A DNA stretch of 64,000 nt from an uncultured Lysobacteraceae bacterium (GCA_902825775.1 CADECF010000004.1:160-64159), one strand, 5' to 3'. Positions 29,125 to 39,059 are shown, numbered from the stretch's first letter. Notes: generated from the sequence alone by a model not told the origin. Made by a program: numbers and translations.

Positions 29125-30375
29125 ATGGCCGCTACTAAAGCCACCGCCAAGGCGCAATCCCGCCTCCTGAATACCTTGGATACCTTCGTCTGGGAGGGTA
29201 CCGACAAGCGCGGCACCAAGATGAAGGGCGAACAGCAGGCGAAGAACGCCAATCTGCTCCGCGCCGAATTGCGCCGCCAGGGCATCACGCCTCGGATCGT
29301 CAAAACCAAGCCCAAGCCCCTTTTCGGCAGTGCGGGCCGCAAGATCGCCGCCAAGGACATCGCGATATTCGCGCGCCAGCTGGCGACGATGATGAAGTCC
29401 GGCGTGCCGATCGTGCAGGCCCTGGAAATCATCGCAGGCGGGCAGAAGAACCCGAAGATGCAGAAGATGGTCGACACGCTGCGTGCGGATATCGCCGGCG
29501 GCTCGTCGATCTACGAAGCCATGAGCAAGCATCCGGTGCAGTTCGACGAACTGTTCCGCAATCTGGTACGCGCCGGTGAAAGCGCGGGCGTCCTCGAAAC
29601 GGTGCTCGACACTATCGCGACCTATAAGGAAAACACGGAAGCGCTGAAGGGCAAGATCAAGAAGGCGTTGTTCTATCCGATCATGGTCATCGCGGTCGCC
29701 ATCATCGTGAGCGCGATCCTGCTCATCTTCGTCGTACCGCAGTTCGAGACGGTGTTCCAGAATTTCGGCGCCGAGCTGCCGGCTTTCACGCAGATCATCG
29801 TAAACGCTTCGCGGTTCATGGTGTCGTGGTGGTGGCTGATTCTGGCTATTGTTGCTGGCTGCATTATCGCTGCGATTTTCTTCTTCAAACGCTCGCCTAG
29901 ATTCCAGCACTTCATCGACCGGATGATCCTGAAAATCCCGGTAGTCGGCCAGATCATGCACAACGCCGCGATCGCGCGTTTTGCGCGCACGCTGGCGACG
30001 ACTTTCAAGGCGGGCGTGCCGCTGGTGGAAGCGCTGGAAACCGTGGCAGGCGCAACGGGCAACACCGTGTACGAGCAAGCGGTCAAACGCATCCGCAGCG
30101 ACGTGTCCGTGGGCTACCAGGTCAACATGGCCATGAAACAGGTCAACCTGTTCCCGCACATGGTCGTGCAGATGACCGCGATCGGCGAAGAAGCCGGCGC
30201 CCTCGACACCATGCTTTTCAAGGTGGCCGAGTTCTACGAGCAGGAAGTCAACAACGCCGTCGACGCGCTGGCCAGTCTGATCGAACCGATGATCATGGTG
30301 TTCATCGGCGTCGTGGTCGGCGGCATGGTCATCGGCATGTACCTGCCTATCTTCAAGCTGGCCGCTGTCGTCTAA
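29125..30375 (+). CDS. pilC: type IV pilus inner-membrane platform protein PilC
   Basis: PilC is the inner-membrane platform that couples PilB to pilin insertion. The 416-residue protein has two T2SSF domains (about 80-200 and 285-405), each with the pattern FARQLATMMKSGVPIVQALE or FARTLATTFKAGVPLVEALE. Membrane helices lie near 180-205 (MVIAVAIIVSAILLIFVV), 230-255 and the C-terminus (MVFIGVVVGGMVIGMYLPIF). It lies 6 nt after pilB and 6 nt before pilD, clearly one operon. Confidence 0.97.
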   Translation: MAATKATAKAQSRLLNTLDTFVWEGTDKRGTKMKGEQQAKNANLLRAELRRQGITPRIVKTKPKPLFGSAGRKIAAKDIAIFARQLATMMKSGVPIVQALEIIAGGQKNPKMQKMVDTLRADIAGGSSIYEAMSKHPVQFDELFRNLVRAGESAGVLETVLDTIATYKENTEALKGKIKKALFYPIMVIAVAIIVSAILLIFVVPQFETVFQNFGAELPAFTQIIVNASRFMVSWWWLILAIVAGCIIAAIFFFKRSPRFQHFIDRMILKIPVVGQIMHNAAIARFARTLATTFKAGVPLVEALETVAGATGNTVYEQAVKRIRSDVSVGYQVNMAMKQVNLFPHMVVQMTAIGEEAGALDTMLFKVAEFYEQEVNNAVDALASLIEPMIMVFIGVVVGGMVIGMYLPIFKLAAVV

Positions 30376-30381
30376 TACGGC

Positions 30382-31248
30382 ATGGCCTTCCTCGATCAGA
30401 ACCCCGGCCTCGGCTATCCCGCCGCGGCCGGACTCGGGCTGCTGCTGGGCAGTTTCCTCAATGTGGTGATCCTGCGGCTACCCAAGCGGTTGGAGTGGCA
30501 GTGGAAGCGCGACAGCCGCGAAGTGCTCGGCGAGCCGGATCTTTACGACCCGCCGCCGCCCGGGATCGTGGTCGAACGCTCGCACGATCCCGACACCGGC
30601 CATCCGCTCGCTTGGTGGGAAAACATTCCCGTATTCAGCTATCTGATGCTGCGCGGCCGCTCGCGCTACAGCGGCAAGCGCATCTCGCTGCAGTACCCGA
30701 TGGTGGAACTGCTGACGATGGTCCTGACGCTGTGCTGCGTATGGCGCTTCGGCTTCGGTTGGCAGGGGTTCGGCGCGATCCTGTTCACCTGCTTCCTGAT
30801 CTCGCTTTCGGGCATCGACCTGCGCACGCAGCTATTGCCCGACCAATTGACCCTGCCTCTGCTGTGGTTGGGCCTGATCGCCGCGGTCGAGAATCTCTAT
30901 ATCGGCCAGAAGGCGGCGCTGCTGGGCGTGATGGGCGGCTACGCGAGCCTGTGGGTGGTGTGGTGGCTTTTCAAACAACTGACCGGCAAGGAAGGCATGG
31001 GCCACGGCGATTTCAAACTGCTGGCCGCGCTGGGCGCCTGGGTGGGCTTGAACGGCATCCTGCCGATCATCCTGCTGTCTTCGCTGCTGGGCGCGTTCGT
31101 CGGTTCGGCTTGGCTGACCCTGAAAGGCCGCGACAAGGCCACGCCGATCCCGTTCGGCCCTTATCTGGCGATCGCCGGCTGGATCGTGTTCTTCTGGGGT
31201 AAGGACATCGTCGACGCATATCTGCGCTATTCGGGCTTGAAGCCGTAG
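30382..31248 (+). CDS. pilD: prepilin peptidase/N-methyltransferase PilD, cysteine-less type
   Basis: PilD cleaves prepilin leaders and methylates the new N-terminal Phe in the inner membrane. The 288-residue protein keeps both catalytic aspartates, Asp146 (SGIDLRTQLLPD) and Asp210 in GMGHGD. The cytoplasmic loop (about 40-100) keeps WWENIPVFSYLMLRGR, but the two CxxC pairs usual in this loop are absent; the few cysteines (118, 119, 137) lie in membrane helices. Xanthomonas XpsO is described as lacking the motif too, as I recall. Both pilins in this window are expected substrates, as are type II secretion pseudopilins if present. Confidence 0.95.
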   Translation: MAFLDQNPGLGYPAAAGLGLLLGSFLNVVILRLPKRLEWQWKRDSREVLGEPDLYDPPPPGIVVERSHDPDTGHPLAWWENIPVFSYLMLRGRSRYSGKRISLQYPMVELLTMVLTLCCVWRFGFGWQGFGAILFTCFLISLSGIDLRTQLLPDQLTLPLLWLGLIAAVENLYIGQKAALLGVMGGYASLWVVWWLFKQLTGKEGMGHGDFKLLAALGAWVGLNGILPIILLSSLLGAFVGSAWLTLKGRDKATPIPFGPYLAIAGWIVFFWGKDIVDAYLRYSGLKP

Positions 31249-31251
31249 ATT

Positions 31252-31408
31252 TCCCTCTCCCGCTTGCGGGAGAGGGATAGGCCGAAGGCCAGGGAGAGGG
31301 GCTGGCTCTTCGCGCCATCTAACAGCAAGAACAAAGCACGCATCGCTACGCTCGCGCCCCCTCTCCTGCCCCTGCGGCGCATCCTCCCCGCAAAGGGGGA
31401 GGAAAAAG
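31252..31408. repeat. CTCTCCCGC repeat cluster between pilD and coaE
   Basis: CCCTCTCCCGC/GCGGGAGAGGG, then a half copy (CCAGGGAGAGGGG) and after 60 nt an inverted, decayed partner (CCCCTCTCCTGCCCC) and CCTCCCCGC/AAAGGGGGAGG. It separates pilD from coaE. Confidence 0.65.
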
Positions 31409-31444
31409 CATGCCGCTCGCCGCAAAGATGAGCACAATTCCCGC

Positions 31445-32059
31445 ATGAGCGAATTCCTCATCGGATTGACCGGCGGCGTAGCCTCCGGCAAAAGCGAAGT
31501 CGCGCGGCGTTTCGAAGCGCTCGGCATCGTCGTGGCCGATGCCGACGTGGCTGCGCGCGACGCGGTCGCGGTCGGTTCCGCAGGCCTGGCTGAAGTAGTC
31601 GCTATCTTCGGTGCGGAGATGCTGGACGCCGACGGCGCACTGGACCGGGCGGCGATGCGCCGGCACGTATTCGCGGACGCGGATGCGCGCGGGCGCCTGG
31701 AGGCGATCGTGCACCCGCGCGTGCGGGCGATGTTGAAAGCGGCCTGCGAACAGGCGCGCAGCCCCTATGCGATCGCCGCGATTCCGCTGCTGACCGAAGG
31801 CGGCGGGCGACGCGCTTATCCGTGGCTGGACCGGATCCTGGTCATCGACGTGCCGCGCGAGGCGCAGTTGCAGCGGCTGATGCAGCGCGACGGCATCGAT
31901 GCCGCACTGGCTGAGAAGATGCTGGCTGCCCAGGCCACGCGCGGGCAACGCTTGGCGATTGCGGACGACGTGATCGTCAACGATGGGCCGTTGGACGCGT
32001 TGGATGCGCAGGTCGCGGTGCTGGATGCGCGTTATCGTGCGCTGGCGTTGGGGCGGTAG
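31445..32059 (+). CDS. coaE: dephospho-CoA kinase
   Basis: CoaE phosphorylates the 3' hydroxyl of dephospho-CoA, the last step of coenzyme A synthesis. The 204-residue protein has the P-loop GGVASGKS (10-17), the DADVAARDAV block (about 33-42), IVHPRVR (about 95-101) and the PLLTEGGG lid region. Length is standard. coaE next to pilD is the usual gammaproteobacterial order. Confidence 0.96.
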   Translation: MSEFLIGLTGGVASGKSEVARRFEALGIVVADADVAARDAVAVGSAGLAEVVAIFGAEMLDADGALDRAAMRRHVFADADARGRLEAIVHPRVRAMLKAACEQARSPYAIAAIPLLTEGGGRRAYPWLDRILVIDVPREAQLQRLMQRDGIDAALAEKMLAAQATRGQRLAIADDVIVNDGPLDALDAQVAVLDARYRALALGR

Positions 32060-32089
32060 CACGACTCGATCCGTATCTTTTTTTGCTGT

Positions 32090-32161
32090 CGTCCCGAGCG
32101 CAGCGAGGGATCTGGTCTGCGCGCCAGCGGAAAGCAGATCCCTCGCTGCGCTCGGGATGAC
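32090..32161. repeat. TCCCGAGCGCAGCGAGGGATC inverted pair
   Basis: Two perfectly complementary 23-bp arms (32092-32114 and 32135-32157) are separated by 20 nt; each arm contains CGAGCGCAGCGAGG. It lies between the convergent coaE and mutT genes, and the T-rich stretch just before it could make it a two-way terminator. Confidence 0.8.
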
Positions 32162-32180
32162 AAGAAAGAAAAGCAGGCGG

Positions 32181-33125
32181 CTAGGGCCACAAGCTGCGAA
32201 TGGCGGCGATGCCCTGCGCGCCGTAGCTGCGCGCCTCGGCCAGTTCGGCCGGACCTAACCCGCCTATCGCATACAGCGGTAGCGAAACCCGTTCGCGCAG
32301 CGCCGCGAAGGCCTGCCAGCCCATGCCGGCCGCATCCGGATGCGTCGGCGTCGGCTTCAGCGGGCCGACCACCGCGAAATCGCACTGCAAGGCTTCGGCC
32401 GCGCGCAGCTCTTCGGCATCGTGGCAGGATGCAGCCACCGTGAAGCCGATCGGCAACGGCCGCCGCTCGAGCGTGCGCAACTGCGCCGCGCGCAGATGCA
32501 CGCCCGTCTGCAACTCGGCGGCCAGCGCGGGATCGCCGTTGATCAGCGCTTCGGCCTTGGCCTTGCGGCACAGCACGGCGGCCTTGGCGAACAGCCGGCG
32601 CCTGCGCGCCGGGTCGATGTCCGGCGCGCGCAACTGCACCCTACGCACGCCGGCGGCGAGTGCGCGCTGCAGAGCGTCCAGCCACGGCTTGTCGTCGTCG
32701 CCGGGCGGAGGCGTGACCAGATAGGTGTCCGGTTGCAGCAACGCGGCGACCACCGGCCGGTCGGCAGGCGGCATCGCATAGCTGGCGAGCTTTTGCGGCG
32801 GTACCCAGGCCAGTGCCTGGCCATCGAGCCCTTTCGGCACCCCGCCACGCCATGACGCGACGTGGCGCACATCAAGGCGCAAGCGCTTGTGCGGATATTG
32901 CTGCGGCACGGCGATCAGCGGCGCGCCGATGTCGGCGTGGATACCGAGCTCTTCCTGCAATTCGCGGATGAGTGCGGCTTCGGGCGATTCGCCCGGCTCG
33001 CGCTTGCCGCCCGGGAATTCCCACAGGCCGGCCAGGTCGCGGCCATCGGTGCGGCGCGCCAGCAGAATGCGGCCGCGGGCGTCGGCGATGACGCCGGCGA
33101 CGACTTCGACGATGTGGGCGCTCAT
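32181..33125 (-). CDS. mutT: MutT-type Nudix hydrolase fused to a ThiE-like domain
   Basis: The 314-residue protein has an N-terminal Nudix domain with a complete Nudix box from Gly40 to Ile62 (GGKREPGESP, then RELQEELGI), as in MutT, which cleans 8-oxo-dGTP from the nucleotide pool. A C-terminal domain (about 132-314) resembles thiamine-phosphate synthase (QLRAPDIDP, LINGDPALAAELQTGVHL, FAVVGPLKPTPTHPDAAGMG, YAIGGLGP). Such fusions are known in gammaproteobacteria and lie next to secA. Whether the ThiE part is catalytic is unclear. The start MSAHIVEVVAGVI fits MutT. Confidence 0.93.
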   Translation of the reverse strand: MSAHIVEVVAGVIADARGRILLARRTDGRDLAGLWEFPGGKREPGESPEAALIRELQEELGIHADIGAPLIAVPQQYPHKRLRLDVRHVASWRGGVPKGLDGQALAWVPPQKLASYAMPPADRPVVAALLQPDTYLVTPPPGDDDKPWLDALQRALAAGVRRVQLRAPDIDPARRRRLFAKAAVLCRKAKAEALINGDPALAAELQTGVHLRAAQLRTLERRPLPIGFTVAASCHDAEELRAAEALQCDFAVVGPLKPTPTHPDAAGMGWQAFAALRERVSLPLYAIGGLGPAELAEARSYGAQGIAAIRSLWP

Positions 33126-33144
33126 CGCGTGGGAGCCACTTGTT

Positions 33145-33362
33145 CCTCCTCCCGCCTGCGGGGCGAAGGAACGCTGGCTTGCGCGGCATTGCCGCGCGCG
33201 TTACTGAGCGCCCACGCGTATGCGTGGGCCGGGGCGCGAAGCGAGGTGGCGCGAAGCGCCGGATGAGGGCGCGCGATTTCTAAGATCGCCGCGCAAGCTT
33301 CAAGTTTCGTCGCCTCGGGTTTGCCCTCACCCCAACCCTCTCCCGCAAGCGGGAGAGGGGGA
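33145..33362. repeat. repeat cluster between secA and mutT
   Basis: A 240-bp spacer made of repeat pieces: CTCCCGCCTGCGGG, GCGCGGCATTGCCGCGC, GCCCACGCGTATGCGTGGGC, GGCGCGAAGCGCC and finally CCCTCTCCCGC/GCGGGAGAGGG. No gene is seen. Confidence 0.65.
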
Positions 33363-33368
33363 AGAGCT

Positions 33369-36116
33369 TCAGGCCAACTGGCCATGGCAGTGCTTGAATT
33401 TCTTGCCGCTGCCGCACGGGCAAGGATCGTTGCGGCCGACCTTGGGACCGGTGGCGCGCTCGACCGACAGTTCGGGAAGCGCACCCGTGCCCTGCTGCGC
33501 GGCGGCGGCTTCCTCGTCGGCGCCGTAACCGCCCACTTCCTGGTGCTGGAACTGCATCTGCTGCGCGATCGCGGCCGCCTGGCGGCGCTCTTCGGCTTCC
33601 AGCGCCGCCACTTCTTCCTCGGTGCGGATCCGCACGCGCGCCAGCAACGCGATCACTTCGCGCTTCACCTTGTCCAGCATCTCGCTGAAAAGCTGGAACG
33701 CTTCGCGCTTGTATTCCTGCTTGGGCTGCTTCTGCGCATAGCCGCGCAGGTGGATGCCCTGGCGCAGGTAGTCCATGCGCGCCAGGTGCTCCTTCCAGTT
33801 CTGGTCGAGCACGTTGAGCATGATGTGGCGCTCGAGCATCCGCATGGTCTCGCCGCCGACTTGCGCTTCTTTGTCGTCGAACAGCTTGGCCAGGGCGTCC
33901 TGCACGTGCTGCGCCAGCTGTTCGCTGTCCAGCTCTTCCTTTTCGTGGAGCAGGCCGGTCAGCGGCAGTTGCAGGCCGAATTCGTTGTTCAACTCGGCTT
34001 CCAGGCCCGGCAGGTCCCACTGCTCGTCGATCGAATTCAGCGGCACGAAGCGCTGCACCATGTCCGCGATCACGTCTTCGCGGATGCCGAGGATGTTGTC
34101 GTTGACCGATTCGGCCTCCAACAGTTCGTCGCGCTGCTGGTAGATCACCTTGCGCTGGTCGTTGTTGACGTCGTCGAAATCGAGCAGGTTCTTGCGGATG
34201 TCGAAGTTATGGGCTTCGACCTTGCGCTGCGCGTTGGCGATCTGCTTCGTGACCAACGGGCTTTCGATGATGTCGTCTTCCTTCAACCCCATCCGCGCCA
34301 TCATCCGCTGCACCCAGTCGGCGGCGAAGATGCGCATCAGGTTGTCTTCGAGCGACAGGTAGAAGCGGCTGGAACCCGGATCGCCCTGGCGGCCCGAACG
34401 GCCGCGCAGCTGGTTGTCGATGCGGCGCGATTCGTGGCGTTCGGTGCCAACGATGTGCAGGCCGCCGGCGGCCTTGACCGCGTCGTGGCGCTGCTGCCAT
34501 TCGGATTTCACGCGCGCGCGGGTGACTTCGTCGAGTTCGGCGCCGGCTTGCGCTTCGAGCGCGGCCAGTTCGGCTTCGAGCGAACCGCCCAGCACGATGT
34601 CGGTGCCGCGGCCGGCCATGTTGGTGGCGATGGTCACCGCGCCCGGACGGCCCGCCTGCGCGACGATGTGCGCTTCGCGTTCGTGCTGCTTGGCGTTGAG
34701 CACTTCGTGCGCCACGCCGGCTTCCTGCAATTGCTCGGACAGCATCTCCGAGACTTCGATCGACGTGGTGCCGACCAGCACCGGCTGCTGGCGCGAATGC
34801 GCGTCCTTGATTTCGTTGACCACTGCGCGGTACTTGCCGGCGCGGTTGAGGAACACCTGGTCCGAATGGTCCTTGCGCACCATCGGCTTGTTGGTGGGGA
34901 TGACGATCACTTCCAGGCCGTAGATGTTCTGGAACTCGAACGCCTCGGTGTCCGCGGTGCCGGTCATGCCCGACAGCTTGTTGTACATGCGGAACAGGTT
35001 CTGGAAGGTGATGCTCGCCAGCGTCTGGTTCTCGCGCTGGACGTTGACCTTTTCCTTGGCCTCGACCGCCTGGTGCAGGCCGTCGGACCAGCGCCGGCCC
35101 GGCAGGGTGCGGCCGGTGAATTCGTCGACGATGATCACTTCGCCTTCGCGGACGATGTAATCGACGTCGCGCTGATAGATGCCGTGCGCGCGCAACGCCG
35201 CGTTGAGGTGATGCACCACGTGGATGTTGTGCGCGTCGTACAAGCCGTCGTCGCCGAGCACGCCGGCGCCGCGCAGCAGGTCTTCGGCGTGTTCCTGGCC
35301 CTGTTCGGACAGGTGCACTTGCTTGCTCTTTTCGTCGACCCAGTAGTCGCCGTCGCCGTCCTCGGTCTTTTGCTTGGTCAGGCGCGGCACGATGGCGTCG
35401 ACCTTGTGGTACAGCTCGGGCGATTCGTCGGCCGGGCCGGAGATGATCAGCGGCGTGCGCGCTTCGTCGATCAGGATCGAGTCGACTTCGTCGACGATCG
35501 CGTAGTTCAAACCGCGCTGGAAACGGTCTTCCTTGGCCAGCGCCATGTTGTCGCGCAGGTAGTCGAAGCCGAATTCGTTGTTGGTGCCGTAGGTGATGTC
35601 GCTGGCGTAGGCGGCGCCCTTGTCGCTATGCGGCATGCCCGGATACACCACGCCGACCGACAGCCCCAACCAGTTGTACAGCTTGCCCATCCACGCCGAA
35701 TCGCGGCGGGCCAGGTAGTCGTTGACGGTGACCACGTGCACGCCTTTGCCGGCGAGCGCGTTGAGATAGACCGGCAGCGTCGCGACCAGGGTCTTGCCCT
35801 CGCCGGTGCGCATTTCGGCGATCTTGCCCAGGTGCAGCACCATGCCGCCGATCAGCTGCACGTCGTAATGGCGCATGCCGAGCACGCGCTTGGACGCTTC
35901 GCGGCAGACGGCGAACGCTTCGGGCAGCAGTTTGTCCAGCGACTCGCCGTCGGCGACGCGCTTCTGGAATTCGGAGGTCTTGGCTTGCAGTTGCTCGTCG
36001 CTGAGCTTCTGCATGTCGGGTTCGAAGGCGTTGACCTTGGCGACGACGCGGTCCAGCTGACGCAGCAGGCGGTCGTTACGGCTGCCGAAAACGCGGGTAA
36101 GCAGGCTGTTGAGCAT
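33369..36116 (-). CDS. secA: preprotein translocase ATPase SecA
   Basis: SecA drives post-translational export through SecYEG. The 915-residue protein is full length: Walker A GEGKT near 105-109, DEAD-type Walker B ([20 protein letters not shown]), the preprotein-binding domain, the second ATPase domain with [15 protein letters not shown], the two-helix finger region and the C-terminal zinc-binding tail [18 protein letters not shown], which binds SecB and lipids. No Shine-Dalgarno sequence is obvious before the ATG. It lies in the usual order between the M23/dciA genes and mutT. No SecM-like arrest gene precedes it. Confidence 0.98.
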   Translation of the reverse strand: MLNSLLTRVFGSRNDRLLRQLDRVVAKVNAFEPDMQKLSDEQLQAKTSEFQKRVADGESLDKLLPEAFAVCREASKRVLGMRHYDVQLIGGMVLHLGKIAEMRTGEGKTLVATLPVYLNALAGKGVHVVTVNDYLARRDSAWMGKLYNWLGLSVGVVYPGMPHSDKGAAYASDITYGTNNEFGFDYLRDNMALAKEDRFQRGLNYAIVDEVDSILIDEARTPLIISGPADESPELYHKVDAIVPRLTKQKTEDGDGDYWVDEKSKQVHLSEQGQEHAEDLLRGAGVLGDDGLYDAHNIHVVHHLNAALRAHGIYQRDVDYIVREGEVIIVDEFTGRTLPGRRWSDGLHQAVEAKEKVNVQRENQTLASITFQNLFRMYNKLSGMTGTADTEAFEFQNIYGLEVIVIPTNKPMVRKDHSDQVFLNRAGKYRAVVNEIKDAHSRQQPVLVGTTSIEVSEMLSEQLQEAGVAHEVLNAKQHEREAHIVAQAGRPGAVTIATNMAGRGTDIVLGGSLEAELAALEAQAGAELDEVTRARVKSEWQQRHDAVKAAGGLHIVGTERHESRRIDNQLRGRSGRQGDPGSSRFYLSLEDNLMRIFAADWVQRMMARMGLKEDDIIESPLVTKQIANAQRKVEAHNFDIRKNLLDFDDVNNDQRKVIYQQRDELLEAESVNDNILGIREDVIADMVQRFVPLNSIDEQWDLPGLEAELNNEFGLQLPLTGLLHEKEELDSEQLAQHVQDALAKLFDDKEAQVGGETMRMLERHIMLNVLDQNWKEHLARMDYLRQGIHLRGYAQKQPKQEYKREAFQLFSEMLDKVKREVIALLARVRIRTEEEVAALEAEERRQAAAIAQQMQFQHQEVGGYGADEEAAAAQQGTGALPELSVERATGPKVGRNDPCPCGSGKKFKHCHGQLA

Positions 36117-36181
36117 GATTTGACCGATCAGGAAGTTGAACGCCGCGCCAGGCGCGGCGATCGGGCTGGGCCCGAAAACAG

Positions 36182-36205
36182 AAAAGGGCGCTGGGCGCCC
36201 TTTTT
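36182..36205. terminator. bidirectional hairpin upstream of secA
   Basis: AAAAGGGCGC, TGG loop, GCGCCCTTTTT: a 10-bp stem with T-runs in both directions. It can end leftward transcripts from the M23 gene or rightward antisense transcripts; on the minus strand the T-run is only four long. It lies 66 bp upstream of the secA ATG. Confidence 0.6.
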
Positions 36206-36260
36206 GGCAACGCGCATTGTAGCTTGGGGCCGGAAAGGCTGCTTACAAGGCTTCTTGAAC

Positions 36261-36422
36261 CCTTCTCCCGCTTGCGGGAGAAGGTGGCCGCGCAGCGGCC
36301 GGATGAGGGCGCGCGGAGGTTGAGATCGCGTCGAACGCTAGTTTTCGCCCACCATCTAATTCACCGCCAGCGGGCTAGTCCGCGCGCCCTCACCCAACCC
36401 TCTCCCGCAAGCGGGAGAGGGC
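36261..36422. repeat. CTCTCCCGC repeat doublet upstream of secA
   Basis: CTTCTCCCGC/GCGGGAGAAG with a GGTGGCCGCGCAGCGGCC extension is followed after about 90 nt by GCGCGCCCTCACCCAACC and an inverted CCCTCTCCCGC/GCGGGAGAGGG copy. Together with the hairpin at 36182-36205 it fills the 317-bp gap between secA and the M23 gene. Confidence 0.75.
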
Positions 36423-36433
36423 TAATGCAAAGC

Positions 36434-37384
36434 TCAGCCCCGCTTGAGCAGCCCGTTACCCTGCTCGCCCAGGAACTTGCGCGGGTTCACGACCGCGCCG
36501 TTCTGCCAGACCTCGAGATGCACGTGGGCACCGGTGGAACGGCCCGTGGAACCGGCCTTGGCGATGGTCTGCCCGGCCCGCGCCAGGTCGCCGACTTTCA
36601 GCAGCAGCTTGGAATTGTGGGCATAGCGGGTCACGTAGCCGTTGCCGTGGTCGATCTCGATCACGTTGCCGTAGCCCGAACGCACGCCCGAATAGCTGAC
36701 CACACCGTCGGCCACCGCGGTCACCGGATCGCCGACGTTAGCCTTGAAATCGATGCCTTTGTGGTACTGGCTGCCGCCGCCGAACGGATCGGCGCGGCCG
36801 CCGAAACCGGAGGTGATGTAGGTGTTGGCGATCGGCATGCGCGACGGCACCGCGTTCTGGTCGAGCTGGCGGTTGAACAGCAGCGACTCGAGCAGCGTCA
36901 GTTGGCCGCCGGAGGACTGCAACTGCGCCTGCAGCTGGTCCAGACCGTCGTGCAGCTCGCCCGGCTTCATGTCGCGCACGGGGCCCGCGCCGCCGACGCC
37001 GACCGGCTTATCGAAATCGAACTCGCCGTCCTGCAACTGGCCGATGCGGGTCAGGCGCTCGCCGAGCGCGTTCAGACGATTGGCTTCGGCCTGCAGCTCG
37101 GCCAGGCGCGCGGCCATGGCGTTCACTTCCTGCTTGGCGTGGGTGCGGACCTCATCGAACTGCGACTGCTGGCTGTCGAGCTTGGCCTGCAACTGGTCGA
37201 CTTCGATGCTGCCGATGCCGGTACGGGCGCCCGCGCCGGCGGCGATGCCGATGGAGGCCAACACGAGCGCGGCCAAGCCGGGACGGAAGGAGATGAAATC
37301 GCGCGTGCGATAGGGCAAATCCATCACCCAGTAACGCGCATTGTTCAGATAATCAGTAAAAGTCATCGAATTCGATACATCCAT
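36434..37384 (-). CDS. M23-family metallopeptidase (membrane-anchored, peptidoglycan-directed)
   Basis: LysM-free M23/LytM endopeptidase-type protein of 316 residues. One membrane helix (about 37-56, LAALVLASIGIAAGAGA) follows a basic N-terminus, then a coiled coil (about 65-110), then the LytM domain with YHKGIDFKANVGDPV and the zinc ligand motif HVHLEVWQNG. All ligands look intact, so it may cleave peptide cross-links rather than act only as an activator. The ATG at 37384 has GGAG 8 nt upstream and is preferred over MTFTDYL six codons later. The gene is divergent from the dciA-like gene and precedes secA, as in Xanthomonas relatives. Confidence 0.92.
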   Translation of the reverse strand: MDVSNSMTFTDYLNNARYWVMDLPYRTRDFISFRPGLAALVLASIGIAAGAGARTGIGSIEVDQLQAKLDSQQSQFDEVRTHAKQEVNAMAARLAELQAEANRLNALGERLTRIGQLQDGEFDFDKPVGVGGAGPVRDMKPGELHDGLDQLQAQLQSSGGQLTLLESLLFNRQLDQNAVPSRMPIANTYITSGFGGRADPFGGGSQYHKGIDFKANVGDPVTAVADGVVSYSGVRSGYGNVIEIDHGNGYVTRYAHNSKLLLKVGDLARAGQTIAKAGSTGRSTGAHVHLEVWQNGAVVNPRKFLGEQGNGLLKRG

Positions 37385-37519
37385 CTCAAAGACTCCGCCA
37401 GCAAAGAAGTTACCGCTGCCCCTGTTGCGCTTCTGTAAGACGGCAATCCAAAAAAAACCGGCGGTGTGGGTACACTGCCTCGTTGTGAAACTACCTACCG
37501 CTACGCACGTTTCTTCCGC

Positions 37520-37972
37520 ATGACCGGCTCCGGATCCCGCGATGGTCGCGGTTCGGCGCCCCAGCCCGCGCTCGAAGCGCTGCTGGCGGGCCCGGCCGGC
37601 GACCCCCTGCGTCGAGCCCTGTGGCTGGATGCATTGGACCTGCGCCTTCGGCCCTGTCTGCCCGCCGAGCTGGCCGCGCATGTGCGGCTGGCCAATTACG
37701 ACCCGGGCGGCAAACTGGTCTTCCTCGTCGATGCCCCGGTATGGCGGGCCAAACTTCGGCTTGCGGCTGCCGAGGTGCTCGACGCTGCCCGGTCCCTCGG
37801 GCTCGATGCAACCGACCTTATCGTCAAAACGACGGCTAACCCGTTGATTGATAAGCCATCACGGGTAGAAAGGACGGTCAAACCGATGTCGACGGCCTCG
37901 CGTGATGCCCTGCGAGCCGCCCTGGATTCCCTGCAAGATCCCGACTCCGCGGAACCTGGAGAACGCTCCTGA
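37520..37972 (+). CDS. DciA-like DUF721 protein
   Basis: The 150-residue protein carries a DUF721/DciA-like domain (about 25-105: LWLDALDLRLRPCLPAELAAH, then LVFLVDAPVWRAKLRLAAAE), the fold that loads the DnaB helicase in bacteria without DnaC. The C-terminal 45 residues are unstructured-looking. The frame is open 18 codons upstream, but the ATG at 37520 gives MTGSGSRD and a start close to the domain. Its place between lpxC and the M23/secA genes matches DUF721 genes in related genomes. Function as a helicase loader is inferred from family membership. Confidence 0.8.
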   Translation: MTGSGSRDGRGSAPQPALEALLAGPAGDPLRRALWLDALDLRLRPCLPAELAAHVRLANYDPGGKLVFLVDAPVWRAKLRLAAAEVLDAARSLGLDATDLIVKTTANPLIDKPSRVERTVKPMSTASRDALRAALDSLQDPDSAEPGERS

Positions 37973-38150
37973 TTGGCCGGATGCGGTGGTTAATCCCGTT
38001 TCCCCACTGGGACGTACCGACCGACCAGCCGGCATGGTACCCAGCCCGGCGGCCCGATTCGTTAATATCCGGGAAGAAAAAAGTTAAACGGACGTACGCG
38101 CTTCACAATCCGCTCACGTGGATGAGCGGTTAAGGGGAAGCGACAGGCGG

Positions 38151-39059
38151 TCAGGCCGGGGCGAGCTCGCCGTACAGGGGCGGGGCGATGGTCTGGTCGG
38201 GATAGGTGACCACTTCCCAAGCGGCGGCATCGGCCTGGAGTGCCCGGACCAGCTTGTTATTGAGGGCGTGGCCGGATTTGTAGCCTTCGTAGGCGCCGAT
38301 GATGGCGTGGCCGGCCAGGTATAGGTCGCCGACCGCATCCAGGATCTTGTGGCGCACGAATTCGTCGGCATAGCGCAGGCCGTCGTCGTTCAGCACCCGG
38401 AACTCATCCAGCACGATGGCGTTGTCCATCGAGCCGCCTAGGCCGAGGTTGCGCTCGCGCATGAATTCCAGATCGCGCATGAAGCCGAACGTGCGGGCGC
38501 GGCTCACTTCCTGGATGTAGTTCATGGTCGAGAAATCCAGCTCGGCGTGCGACTGCGCGGCCGGGATCATCGGATGGTCGAACTCGATGGTGAAACCGAG
38601 CTTGTAGCCTTCGTACGGGGTGAAGCGCGCCAGCTTGTCGCCTTCGCGCACTTCCACCGGGCGCTTGATGCGGATGAAGCGCTTCGGCGCGTCCTGTTCG
38701 ACGATACCCGCCGATTGCAGCAGGAATACGAACGGACCGGCCGAGCCGTCCATGATCGGCAGCTCCGCCGAAGACAGCTCGACATAGACGTTGTCGACAC
38801 CCAGCCCGGCCAGCGCCGACATCAGATGTTCGACGGTCTGCACCTTGGCGCCTTCGCGGGCCAGGCCGGTGCACAGCGTGGTCTCGTTGACCAGGTCGGC
38901 GGCGGCCGGAATCTCGACGACCGGACTCAGGTCCACGCGCCGGAACACGACCCCGGCATCGGCCGGCGCCGGACGCAGCGTGAGATAAACCTTCTCGCCA
39001 CTGTGCAAACCCACGCCGGTGGCGCGGATGACGTTTTTAAGAGTGCGTTGACGCAGCAT
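38151..39059 (-). CDS. lpxC: UDP-3-O-acyl-N-acetylglucosamine deacetylase LpxC
   Basis: LpxC is the zinc enzyme for the first committed step of lipid A synthesis. The 302-residue protein has the expected ligands His78 (TVEHLMSAL), His237 and Asp241 ([11 protein letters not shown]) and the catalytic His264 ([10 protein letters not shown]). The N-terminus [21 protein letters not shown] is canonical. It is separated from ftsZ by 348 bp with a strong terminator, so it has its own promoter. Confidence 0.98.
   Translation of the reverse strand: MLRQRTLKNVIRATGVGLHSGEKVYLTLRPAPADAGVVFRRVDLSPVVEIPAAADLVNETTLCTGLAREGAKVQTVEHLMSALAGLGVDNVYVELSSAELPIMDGSAGPFVFLLQSAGIVEQDAPKRFIRIKRPVEVREGDKLARFTPYEGYKLGFTIEFDHPMIPAAQSHAELDFSTMNYIQEVSRARTFGFMRDLEFMRERNLGLGGSMDNAIVLDEFRVLNDDGLRYADEFVRHKILDAVGDLYLAGHAIIGAYEGYKSGHALNNKLVRALQADAAAWEVVTYPDQTIAPPLYGELAPA

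Noticed and set aside
33321..36323. 1000-residue open frame opposite secA
   Set aside because: Shadow of secA with the same His/Val/Asp-rich composition; secA is complete and certain on the other strand.
36117..36433. SecM-like arrest peptide upstream of secA
   Set aside because: No open frame with a signal sequence and arrest-type C-terminus is present on the secA strand in this gap.
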